DNA of 64,000 nucleotides from Clostridia bacterium (lineage in GTDB: Bacteria; Bacillota; Clostridia; Christensenellales; CAG-314), in NCBI GenBank assembly GCA_036654455.1, contig JAVVRZ010000001.1, positions 1 through 64,000 on the forward strand, given 5' to 3'. Under the pieces are notes generated by a model. The model was given only the letters and a program-made list of their open reading frames with translations, was not told the origin of the DNA and searched no databases. Shown piece by piece: positions 42,721 to 49,858 of the stretch (its first letter is position 1; each line of letters opens with the position of its first letter). A program made the translations under genes and the position numbers.

Positions 42721-43571
42721 GTTTAAAATTTGTAGTAACGCCGAGCTTTGTATTACTGCTTGCCTTAGCGATATTTTTAGGTAGATTTTTAATACTGCTT
42801 GGATACATTATTAGTGTGCTAGCTCACGAGCTTGCGCACTATTTTGTGGCAAGAAAATACTATTATAGGTGTAATAGTATAGTATTATCGGCATTTGGAG
42901 CAGTCCTATATGGTGATTTTGAAGAAGCTGTTGACAAGCCTCAGGTAATAATCGCCTTAGCCGGTCCGTTTATCAATTTTGTTTTTGTTGTTATAGGCGT
43001 AACTTTTTGGTATTTATACCCTCAAACTTACGTTTACACTCTTGAATTTGTTTACGCTAACTTATTTATTGGCGCAAGCAATATGCTACCGGTGTTTCCG
43101 CTTGACGGCGGAAAAGTTTTACTTGGGTTAATTTCAAAAAAATATGGATATAAGAAAAGTTTACAAGTAGTAAAAGTTCTTGGCGTTGTGGTAGCATCTT
43201 TACTGTTTGTAATATTTTTAGTAGGGATAATATTTAATAAAAATTTGTTTTCGCTTGGTTTATTCGCTATATTTTTGTTGATGTCAGCCTTTCCCATTAA
43301 AAAGCAAATATATGAAAAATTGCCGATATTTAACATTGATAGAGGACTTAGACGAGGCGTAGAAGAAAAAACTCTAATTGTTTATCCTTGCGTTACCCTT
43401 GATATGATAAAGAAGCGTTTTGAAGGCAATTATTTATATAGAGTAATAGTTGTAAACAGCAAGGGCGAAAAACTTATTGAGTATGGGTTTGCTCAATTAC
43501 AAAATATATATTTGTTGCCCGACAGCTTAACGCTTGAAGAAGTAATAAAAAAAGACCTAGTTAAATTGTAA
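42708..43571 (+). CDS. SpoIVFB-like intramembrane zinc metalloprotease (M50)
   Basis: About 287 residues. Hydrophobic helices carry the M50 motif HELAHYF (about residue 41) and the second-site FPLDGGK (about 130); a C-terminal CBS-like region follows (from about 220). In Bacillus SpoIVFB cleaves pro-sigma-K. The first in-frame start is TTG 42708, inside the previous gene, without a clear ribosome site, so translation is probably coupled and the exact start is uncertain. A shared terminator follows. Confidence 0.85.
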   Translation: MGKLGLKFVVTPSFVLLLALAIFLGRFLILLGYIISVLAHELAHYFVARKYYYRCNSIVLSAFGAVLYGDFEEAVDKPQVIIALAGPFINFVFVVIGVTFWYLYPQTYVYTLEFVYANLFIGASNMLPVFPLDGGKVLLGLISKKYGYKKSLQVVKVLGVVVASLLFVIFLVGIIFNKNLFSLGLFAIFLLMSAFPIKKQIYEKLPIFNIDRGLRRGVEEKTLIVYPCVTLDMIKKRFEGNYLYRVIVVNSKGEKLIEYGFAQLQNIYLLPDSLTLEEVIKKDLVKL

Positions 43572-43588
43572 ATTAATAAAAATTTTAT

Positions 43589-43634
43589 GCAAAAATATTT
43601 CCTTTGTATACCTTTACAAAAGAAATATTTTTGC
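43589..43634. terminator. Long bidirectional hairpin between convergent genes
   Basis: GCAAAAATATTTC pairs with GAAATATTTTTGC, extended after one mismatch by TTTGTA / TACAAA. It can end both the spoIVFB-like (+) and the 43673 (-) transcripts. Confidence 0.8.
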
Positions 43635-43672
43635 TTATATTTTTAAGGGTAAAGTTTTAGCTAATTTAGTTT

Positions 43673-44203
43673 TTACAAGTAATATTTCATACTTTCGACC
43701 ACGCTTTCTTCGTAACCAAGCAAATCTTTAATCATTGAATTGACTTTTTCGCTTATGTCGTTAGTGTGGTGGAGCAATCTACCTAAGTCGATAACGCCGT
43801 TTGTAGTGCCTAGAATAATTATTTTTGCTACGCTTGTAATTGAATTATCCGCCATCAATTTCATATTTAGGTTAAACTTCGCCATATTTCTAGCCGCTTT
43901 AAGTTCGTCTTTTAATATGCAGTTGAAGGTGTTTGCTTGAATTTGAGCATTGCGGGCAAAGTCTTCGTATTTATTGACTTGCTTACGCAAAAGGTCGGCT
44001 AATTCCATATTACTTACTTTTTTTACAATAAACTCCGTAGTATCTTTTGCCATAAGAGCGTTAGAATAAACTGCCGATAAAATTTTAATGTTGTTGACAT
44101 TTTTAACGCTATCTAGGCAAGGCGCATTTTGCCAGTCTTTTTTGCTCTTTGACGCAGTTTTTGAAGTAGACTCATTTTCTTTTGGATTAGCGTTTTCTTG
44201 CAT
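43673..44203 (-). CDS. Unknown helical protein on the minus strand within the sporulation/ribosomal cluster
   Basis: 176 residues from ATG 44203, which follows AGGAGAACAAAA; an upstream in-frame codon has no site. After a polar N-terminal ~40 residues (NPKENESTSKTASKSK), the rest is predicted to be helical: ILSAVYSNALMAKDTTEFIVKKV, LADLLRKQVNKYEDFARNAQ, a central helix, and a C-terminal EESVVESMKYYL. The four-helix pattern recalls ferritin-like or CotF-type coat proteins, but I see no metal-ligand set. It interrupts the usual spoIVFB-to-rplU order in the opposite direction. Confidence 0.72.
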   Translation of the reverse strand: MQENANPKENESTSKTASKSKKDWQNAPCLDSVKNVNNIKILSAVYSNALMAKDTTEFIVKKVSNMELADLLRKQVNKYEDFARNAQIQANTFNCILKDELKAARNMAKFNLNMKLMADNSITSVAKIIILGTTNGVIDLGRLLHHTNDISEKVNSMIKDLLGYEESVVESMKYYL

Positions 44204-44312
44204 TTTTGTTCTCCTTTTTTTCTTTATCTTGCTCGTGCGGAAGAAACTCATAATTTCTACAAGTTTCAGGGTGCATCACGTATTCTTTATTGTTTTGTTT
44301 ACTTTTTGTCAT
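44187..44312 (-). CDS. Small 41-residue protein upstream of the helical protein
   Basis: ATG at 44312 preceded by GGGAGGAATTGTTAAT, a strong site. The frame (MTKSKQNNKEYVMHPETCR...) ends at TAA 44187-44189, overlapping the start of the next minus-strand gene by 17 bases, so the pair should be co-translated. The product is short, hydrophilic and Lys/Glu-rich with one Cys and no membrane segment. I recognise no family. The strong site and overlap argue that it is real. Confidence 0.6.
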   Translation of the reverse strand: MTKSKQNNKEYVMHPETCRNYEFLPHEQDKEKKENKNARKR

Positions 44313-44376
44313 ATTAACAATTCCTCCCTTTCTCTATATTATTATTGCCCGAAGCGAGTTTTTTAATACAAATTGT

Positions 44377-44405
44377 TTGACAAAGTAGATGTTTTATGAT
44401 AAATT
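44377..44405 (+). promoter_or_regulatory. SigA promoter of the rplU-prp-rpmA operon
   Basis: Consensus TTGACA, 17-base spacer, TAAATT. Transcription should begin near 44412, leaving a leader of about 78 bases before rplU. Confidence 0.72.
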
Positions 44406-44423
44406 ATGCAAGACCGCATAAAA

Positions 44424-44456
44424 AGGGCAAATAAGTATAACTAAGGTTATCGCCCT
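44424..44456 (+). promoter_or_regulatory. Structured leader of rplU (candidate L21 autoregulatory leader)
   Basis: Nested stems: outer AGGGC / GCCCT and inner ATAAC-TAAG-GTTAT. They form an interrupted hairpin that ends about 20 bases before the ribosome site. Bacillota rplU genes often carry an L21-responsive leader at this place; match to that family is inferred from position and shape only. Confidence 0.5.
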
Positions 44457-44489
44457 AATTTAGCGAGATTGGAAGGGGGAGGTAAAATT

Positions 44490-44798
44490 ATGTACGCAAT
44501 CGTAAAAACAGGTGGCAAACAATACAAGGTTACCAAAGATTTAATTTTTTCAACTGAATTACTAGATGTTAAAGTTGGGTCAGTAGTCGAACTACCTGCA
44601 ATTATGTATGTTGATGACAACAAAGTTCTTATTGGTCTTGATTGTAATCGTGTAGCCGTAAACGCAGAAGTTGTAGAGCACGGCAAGGGAGAGAAGATTA
44701 ACATCTTCACTTACAAAGCTAAGAAGAATGTTCATCACAGACAAGGACACAGACAACCATACACAAAACTTAAAGTAACTAATATTTCTGTCAAATAA
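44490..44798 (+). CDS. rplU: Ribosomal protein bL21
   Basis: 102 residues starting MYAIVKTGGKQYKV, the bL21 signature, and ending KLKVTNISVK; HHRQGHRQPYTKLKV is also typical. It binds 23S rRNA near L20. ATG 44490 is chosen because GGGAGGTAAAATT precedes it; the longer in-frame reading would encode the ribosome site. First gene of the conserved rplU-prp-rpmA operon. Confidence 0.97.
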   Translation: MYAIVKTGGKQYKVTKDLIFSTELLDVKVGSVVELPAIMYVDDNKVLIGLDCNRVAVNAEVVEHGKGEKINIFTYKAKKNVHHRQGHRQPYTKLKVTNISVK

Positions 44799-44799
44799 T

Positions 44800-45144
44800 A
44801 TGACAAATATAACAATCAACAAGGTAAATGGCAATATTGTAAAGGTGGTATGCGTTGGTCATACCGGATACGCTCAAAGCGGACAAGACATTGTTTGCGC
44901 AGGCATATCGACATTAGTGCAAACGGCGTTACTGGGCATACTTAATGTAGCCTGCGTAAATGTAGATTATACTATACGTGCCGACGACGGCTTGTTAGAA
45001 TTTACAATCGACAACAATCCCGACCACGCTTTAAACGAGGCTGAGATGCACGACTGTCAAATTATCCTTAAAACTATGCTTTGCGGATTGTCAGACTTTA
45101 ATACCGAGTACTCGGATTATATGAATTTGGAGGTAATTGAATAA
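44800..45144 (+). CDS. prp: Ribosomal-processing cysteine protease Prp
   Basis: 114 residues. Catalytic His lies in VGHTGYA (about residue 21) and catalytic Cys in DIVCAGIS (about 33), the Prp family signature. Prp removes the N-terminal extension of bL27 in Bacillota; the L27 gene directly downstream does carry such an extension. The start lies one base after the rplU stop, and the stop shares a base with rpmA. Confidence 0.93.
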   Translation: MTNITINKVNGNIVKVVCVGHTGYAQSGQDIVCAGISTLVQTALLGILNVACVNVDYTIRADDGLLEFTIDNNPDHALNEAEMHDCQIILKTMLCGLSDFNTEYSDYMNLEVIE

Positions 45145-45419
45145 TGTTTATAATACTTCAATTGTTTGCCCACAAGAAAGGTGGCGGTAGTTCAAGAAAC
45201 GGAAGAGATAGTAATGCGCAAAGACTGGGCGCAAAAAGAGCTGACGGACAATTTGTCAACGCCGGTAATATTCTCGTACGTCAAAGAGGCACTAAGGTTC
45301 ACCCCGGCAACAACGTTGGTATAGGCAAAGACGATACTTTATTTGCTCTTGTAAGCGGTGTAGTTAAATTTGAGCCTAAGGGTAAAGCAAAAAAACAAGT
45401 TAGCGTTTATCCTAACTAA
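45144..45419 (+). CDS. rpmA: Ribosomal protein bL27 with cleavable N-terminal extension
   Basis: 91 residues. The mature core starts [15 protein letters not shown] and includes [23 protein letters not shown]. The first eight residues (MFIILQLF) end in the LQLF|AHKKG cleavage pattern used by Prp. Cutting exposes the L27 tail that reaches the peptidyl-transferase centre. GGAGGTAATTGAATA precedes the ATG. A terminator follows. Confidence 0.97.
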   Translation: MFIILQLFAHKKGGGSSRNGRDSNAQRLGAKRADGQFVNAGNILVRQRGTKVHPGNNVGIGKDDTLFALVSGVVKFEPKGKAKKQVSVYPN

Positions 45420-45435
45420 TAACTTAACAATTTTT

Positions 45436-45460
45436 GGGCTGTTTGTTCAGCCCTTTTTTG
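45436..45460 (+). terminator. Rho-independent terminator after rpmA
   Basis: GGGCTG / CAGCCC stem with a 6-base loop and six T. Confidence 0.9.
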
Positions 45461-45477
45461 TTAAATAAAAAAATAAA

Positions 45478-46311
45478 ATGATACAAATACTTAAAGATAA
45501 AATAATAATTAACAGTCTAAATTTTGTCGCCAAAGATATCTTTGAATGCGGACAAATATTTAGATATAAAAAGATTTCTAGCGGATACATTTGTTATTCG
45601 CTTGATAAATCGGCAATTATTGAAGAAATTGAAGGCAAAACTATAATTTCTTGCAAAGATGTCGACTATTTTTATAAATATTTTGACCTAGATACCGATT
45701 ATAATGTAATTACAAACAAATTATCCAAAGATATGTTTATGGCAAAAGCGGTAGACTTTGGACGAGGCATAAGAATACTTAGGCAAGACTTATTTGAAAC
45801 TATTATTAGTTTTATTATTTCGGCAAACAATAATATTTCTCGCATACAAAAAATTATTGAGAATATTTGTAAAGCATTTGGAAGCGTCACCGAATTTGGC
45901 TACGCTTTTCCAACTCAAAAGCAACTACTTAAAGCTACGGCAAGTGATTTTAAGGAGTTAGGTTGCGGTTATAGAGCCGAATATTTATTTAAAACTTTGC
46001 GTTTAATTGACGACCAATTTGAGCGTGAACTTAAAATTTTGCCAACCGAACTTGCCCGAAAAAAATTGCTCAATTTAGTAGGCGTAGGAAATAAAGTTGC
46101 AGATTGCATACTCTTATTTGGACTGGGCCGCCTAAACACTTTTCCTTGCGATGTGTGGATAAAAAAAGTTTATCACGAATATTTTGAACAAGGACATAAA
46201 GACAATCAAATTTCAAACTTTTTTGTAAATTATTTTGGCGAATTGTCGGGATACGCTCAACAATATCTTTTTTATTTTCAAAGAAGCGGCGAATTTTTTC
46301 AAAAAGTATAG
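45478..46311 (+). CDS. OGG1-type 8-oxoguanine DNA glycosylase/lyase
   Basis: 277 residues. The N-terminal domain shows FECGQIFRYKKI (OGG_N) and the C-terminal HhH-GPD domain shows the catalytic Lys in VGNKVADCILLFGLGR (about residue 204) and Asp in FPCDVWIKK (about 222). It excises 8-oxoguanine and nicks the strand. Hairpin and GPD motifs are intact, and length is typical of bacterial OGG1 relatives. The ATG follows the rpmA terminator with only an A-rich stretch before it, with no clear ribosome site. Confidence 0.92.
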   Translation: MIQILKDKIIINSLNFVAKDIFECGQIFRYKKISSGYICYSLDKSAIIEEIEGKTIISCKDVDYFYKYFDLDTDYNVITNKLSKDMFMAKAVDFGRGIRILRQDLFETIISFIISANNNISRIQKIIENICKAFGSVTEFGYAFPTQKQLLKATASDFKELGCGYRAEYLFKTLRLIDDQFERELKILPTELARKKLLNLVGVGNKVADCILLFGLGRLNTFPCDVWIKKVYHEYFEQGHKDNQISNFFVNYFGELSGYAQQYLFYFQRSGEFFQKV

Positions 46312-46368
46312 ACAAATTATCATAAGTGTTGTAAAATACAATTAATGTAACTGAGGAGGCAAATACAA

Positions 46369-47325
46369 ATGTTAGAAGATAGAAAGATTGCGCTATTTAT
46401 CGACGTTGATAATCTAGGCATAAGCGAGACCGAATATAATAACGCTTTAACACAACTAGATAAGCTAGGCGATATTTTATACGGCAAAGCCTATGGTGTT
46501 TCGGACAAGAAACATAAAGCTATTATTGATTCCGTACTTGCGAGAGGTTTCGATATGTGTAGCGTTATGCGTATCAAAAAGAGAGGCGCTAAGGTATTTG
46601 ACAATCGTATTATTGTCGATTGCTTAGCCGAAGTATTGCAAAACAACAATATTGACACAGTAGCAATTCTTGCCGCTCCGGCAGACTCAATATCGTTATA
46701 CAGCAAATTAAAAAGTTTCAATATATCAATAATTGCCCTTGATAACAACGACGAAGAGAATGGCTCTTTTGTCAATATGTTCTTAGATATGGGCATTGTC
46801 GAGCATATTAAGCCGGTTAAAAAGGCCGTTAAAGTTCCTTTTAAGGCAAAACCCGTTGAAGTTAAGCCGATTGAGCAAGTTAAACCAATAGTTGAAGAGC
46901 CAATCAAAGAAGTTAAGCCGATTGAGCAAGTTAAACCAATAGTCGAAGAGCCAATCAAAGAAGTTAAACAAGAGCAACCGCCTAAACAAGTTGAAGAAGA
47001 CGAGGCGACTGCAAATTTAATAAACGCTATCAACAGCATTTTAAAGAGCGCTCCGCAAGAAGAAGCTCAGCCCGAATTAAAAGAAGCTCCTAAACAACAA
47101 ACCAAAAAAGTTGAAGCTCCTGCGCAACAACCCGAACAAATTGTTGACGAGCCTATCGTAGTAGCCGACACAAAACCGCAAGCAAATTATATTCCTAGCG
47201 ACGAATTGCAAGTTCTTAAAGAGCTTGAAGATTTTAAGAGCGCTCAAAAGAGTATTAGTGGCGAAGACGCCGAATTGCTTGACACCATTCGCCGTTTAAT
47301 CGACGAGAACCACAAAAAAGATTAA
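46369..47325 (+). CDS. NYN-domain (PIN-like) putative RNase with a repetitive tail
   Basis: 318 residues. Residues about 1-145 form a NYN domain: ALFIDVDNLGI and later VDCLAEVLQNNNIDTVAILAAPADS carry the acidic residues expected of PIN-type nucleases. From about 150 the chain is a low-complexity Pro/Glu/Lys/Gln linker with two perfect 17-residue repeats. It ends in a short helical region (about 280-318, LLDTIRRLIDENHKKD). The start follows GAGGAGGCAAATACAA. Substrate unknown; the linker may tether the nuclease to partners. Confidence 0.82.
   Translation: MLEDRKIALFIDVDNLGISETEYNNALTQLDKLGDILYGKAYGVSDKKHKAIIDSVLARGFDMCSVMRIKKRGAKVFDNRIIVDCLAEVLQNNNIDTVAILAAPADSISLYSKLKSFNISIIALDNNDEENGSFVNMFLDMGIVEHIKPVKKAVKVPFKAKPVEVKPIEQVKPIVEEPIKEVKPIEQVKPIVEEPIKEVKQEQPPKQVEEDEATANLINAINSILKSAPQEEAQPELKEAPKQQTKKVEAPAQQPEQIVDEPIVVADTKPQANYIPSDELQVLKELEDFKSAQKSISGEDAELLDTIRRLIDENHKKD
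46858..46959 (+). repeat. Two tandem 51-bp repeats inside the NYN gene
   Basis: Copies at 46858-46908 and 46909-46959 differ by a single synonymous base (GTT/GTC) and encode EVKPIEQVKPIVEEPIK. Their near identity suggests recent duplication. A partial third unit follows. Confidence 0.92.
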
Positions 47326-47384
47326 TCTACATATAGTTTAATCGGCAAAAGTCAATTAATATTAAATTTAATCAATTATTCTAT

Positions 47385-47414
47385 AAGTCCGTTTTTTTAA
47401 GCGGACTTTTTATT
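47385..47414 (+). terminator. Rho-independent terminator after the NYN gene
   Basis: AAGTCCG / CGGACTT stem with a T-rich loop and a following T tract. Confidence 0.8.
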
Positions 47415-47543
47415 TTTTACAATTTTGCCTTATCTATTTAATTTTAAGTACAATTTTAAAAAAAGCATCTTCTTTTTTTGAAAAATAAGTAAAAGTGCAA
47501 AAGGAATGACAGACAAGCATAAACTATACAAGAGGTGGGGAAA

Positions 47544-47804
47544 ATGTCGCTTTATAATTGTTTAAAAGATATTTTAGGGCAAGAAATAGTGTCGATTGCT
47601 AAATTTAGATATGAAGTTTTTTGCAACTATGCGGTAGAAGTCGAGGGGCATTGCGGATTAAAACAGTTATGCGAGAGCAAAATTGCCCTTAAACTGCCTC
47701 AAAATAAAACTTTTATAGTTGTTGGACGAAAGTTAGTAATCGTAGAATTGTCTAAGCGTTACGCTTTAATTAAAGGCATAGATATAGAGGTGAGCATTGT
47801 TTAA
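47544..47804 (+). CDS. yqfC: YqfC-like sporulation protein (YabP/YqfC family)
   Basis: 86 residues starting at ATG 47544 after GAGGTGGGGAAA. The beta-rich pattern (YEVFCNYAVEVEGHCGLKQLCESKIALKL, then FIVVGRKLVIVELSKRYALIKG) matches YqfC/YabP. It overlaps yqfD by 8 bases, the pairing found in spore formers, where the genes are expressed in the mother cell. Function in sporulation is poorly defined. Confidence 0.88.
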   Translation: MSLYNCLKDILGQEIVSIAKFRYEVFCNYAVEVEGHCGLKQLCESKIALKLPQNKTFIVVGRKLVIVELSKRYALIKGIDIEVSIV

Positions 47805-48912
47805 TACTATTATTACAGTTGAGGGGCTAAATGCTGAAAATCTTGTTAATAATCTGTCTAGAAGTTACAAATTATCTATAATTAAGCGAACTAGAAAAGT
47901 TTTTGACATTGTCGTAGCCCACAAAGACAGTAAAAAGTTAGTTGCTTATTTGAAGAATAAGTGCTATAATATTATAAATATTAAGCAAATAGGCATAGTT
48001 AACCTATGGTATAAAGTTAAGTCCCATATAGCCTTAACCATTTGTTTAATTTTGTTAATTGTGTCTATGCTTGTATGCAACAACTTATGTTTAGACATAC
48101 ATATTAAATATAACGGTAAAGAGCAAGAAGTAAAGTATTATCTCAACGAATACGGCATTAAATACGGTAGCAATCTTGCTAGCCTTAGTATCGACAAACT
48201 TGAAAATTTTCTTTGCAATAAATTAAATTGCGCTTACGCCGTAGTAAGCGTGCGTGGCAGTAGACTAAGCGTGCAAATTGTTGACAAAACAACGCTTGAC
48301 AAGCCAACTGATTTTAACAAAAGTTTTGATATAATTGCGACTCATAGTGGCGTAATTACCCGTATAGTAGTGCTAAGCGGTACGGCGCAAGTTAAGGTGG
48401 GCGACAAGGTTAGCAAGGGGCAAACGCTAATTAAAGGGCTTAGAACGTATGCTGACGGCACACAAGAACCAATTCGAGCCGTAGGTAGCGTTTACGCAGA
48501 CGTTGCTGTTTGGTCTAAGGCGGAATATTCTCCTACTCAAATAATCTACAACCCAACTAATAAATTTTTTACAAGAACACATCTAAAAATAGGCGACAAA
48601 ATAGCGTTTAGTAAGCGTAAAAATCCATATACATATAGCAAACAAGAAGAAACAACGTACAGTTTGTTTCCTTTTAATATAGTAGTCATAAGACAAATAA
48701 TATACGAGCTTGCTCCCCAAACTATAAGCGTAACGCTTGAAGAAGTCAAAGACGAACTTATGAAAAAAGCCTACGAACAAGCAGTTAGTCAAATTGATTA
48801 TCAAATAATTAACACCGAATACATAATTGATAATAGCGGGGTTACCGCTTATATTTACGGAAATATACAAATAAATAAGGATAACACTATTGAAAGTAAC
48901 AGCAAAGATTAA
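47797..48912 (+). CDS. yqfD: YqfD-like sporulation protein
   Basis: 371 residues, starting at TTG 47797 after GAGGTGAGCA. N-terminal about 75 residues are soluble (FNTIITVEGLNAENLVNNLSR). One membrane helix (about 77-96, IALTICLILLIVSMLVCNN) is followed by an extracytoplasmic beta domain with IATHSGVITRIVVLSGTAQVKVGDKVSKGQTLI, a barrel-sandwich motif typical of YqfD. The C-terminus overlaps phoH by 23 bases. It supports assignment to a sporulating lineage. Confidence 0.9.
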   Translation: MFNTIITVEGLNAENLVNNLSRSYKLSIIKRTRKVFDIVVAHKDSKKLVAYLKNKCYNIINIKQIGIVNLWYKVKSHIALTICLILLIVSMLVCNNLCLDIHIKYNGKEQEVKYYLNEYGIKYGSNLASLSIDKLENFLCNKLNCAYAVVSVRGSRLSVQIVDKTTLDKPTDFNKSFDIIATHSGVITRIVVLSGTAQVKVGDKVSKGQTLIKGLRTYADGTQEPIRAVGSVYADVAVWSKAEYSPTQIIYNPTNKFFTRTHLKIGDKIAFSKRKNPYTYSKQEETTYSLFPFNIVVIRQIIYELAPQTISVTLEEVKDELMKKAYEQAVSQIDYQIINTEYIIDNSGVTAYIYGNIQINKDNTIESNSKD

Positions 48913-49858
48913 CACGCCTAGCCTTGATATTTTAATAAAAGTTTTTGGCGCATTTGATGAAAATATACAGGCTATTTGTTCGGCGTTTTCCATAGAAGTA
49001 ACCATACAAGAAGGCGAATATTATTTTTTAGGCGAGCAAACCAATATTGACCAAGCTAACAAAGTAATCGACAAATTAATTATATTTGCAAGTCAAGGCG
49101 ACAATCTAGATATAGGGCAAGTCAACTATATTTGTTCTTGCGCAAAAGACGGCAAACTTGACAATATAGTCGAATTGCTTAGCGACGTAGTTACGGTTAC
49201 CAATAGGGGCAAACCTATTAAATGTAAGACCGTAGGACAGAAAAAATACGTTAGCGAGATTAATAAAAAAACTATAACAATAGCCATAGGCCCTGCGGGG
49301 ACAGGCAAGACTTACTTAGCCGTAGCGCTTGCCGTAGTCGCTTTTCGTTCTAGACAAGTAGATAAAATTATTCTTACTCGTCCGGCGGTTGAAGCTGGCG
49401 AAAAGTTAGGCTTTTTACCGGGCGACCTACAAGAAAAAGTTAATCCTTATTTGCGTCCGCTGTACGACGCTTTGCAAGAGATGTTAGGAATTGAAACATT
49501 TCGTAAAATGATTGAAAAAGGTTCAATCGAGATTGCGCCCCTTGCATATATGAGAGGCCGTACGTTAAGTAACGCTTTTATAATATTAGACGAAGCTCAA
49601 AACGCTACTAACGAACAAATTAAAATGTTTCTCACTAGACTAGGGGAGAATAGCAAAATGGTAATTAACGGCGACTTAACCCAAACAGATTTGCCCGATG
49701 GCAAGGCAAGCGGGTTAAAGACCGCTTCGCATATTCTTAGAGATTTACCCGAAATAGCGATTATAAATTTAACAGAAAAGGACGTTGTCCGCCATCCGCT
49801 TGTACAACTTATAGTTAAAGCGTATGAAACGGCAGAGAAAGGAAGAAAGAATGACTGA
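48890..49858 (+). CDS. phoH: PhoH-family ATPase
   Basis: 322 residues. The PhoH core shows Walker A GPAGTGKTYLAVA (about 135-142), Walker B FIILDEAQNAT and NGDLTQTDLP. An N-terminal KH-like region (about 1-100) precedes it. PhoH proteins act with YbeY in RNA metabolism; ybeY lies two genes downstream. The start is TTG 48890 after AAGGATAACACTA, within yqfD. Confidence 0.93.
   Translation: MKVTAKINTPSLDILIKVFGAFDENIQAICSAFSIEVTIQEGEYYFLGEQTNIDQANKVIDKLIIFASQGDNLDIGQVNYICSCAKDGKLDNIVELLSDVVTVTNRGKPIKCKTVGQKKYVSEINKKTITIAIGPAGTGKTYLAVALAVVAFRSRQVDKIILTRPAVEAGEKLGFLPGDLQEKVNPYLRPLYDALQEMLGIETFRKMIEKGSIEIAPLAYMRGRTLSNAFIILDEAQNATNEQIKMFLTRLGENSKMVINGDLTQTDLPDGKASGLKTASHILRDLPEIAIINLTEKDVVRHPLVQLIVKAYETAEKGRKND

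Noticed and set aside
46491-47039. Long minus-strand frame opposite the NYN gene (182 codons)
   Set aside because: Its repeats are only the complement of the coding repeats, it has no ribosome site, and the + strand product has a recognisable domain.
47480-47543. Sigma-E-type promoter before yqfC
   Set aside because: CATAAACT near 47518 resembles a -10 element only loosely and no matching -35 was found.
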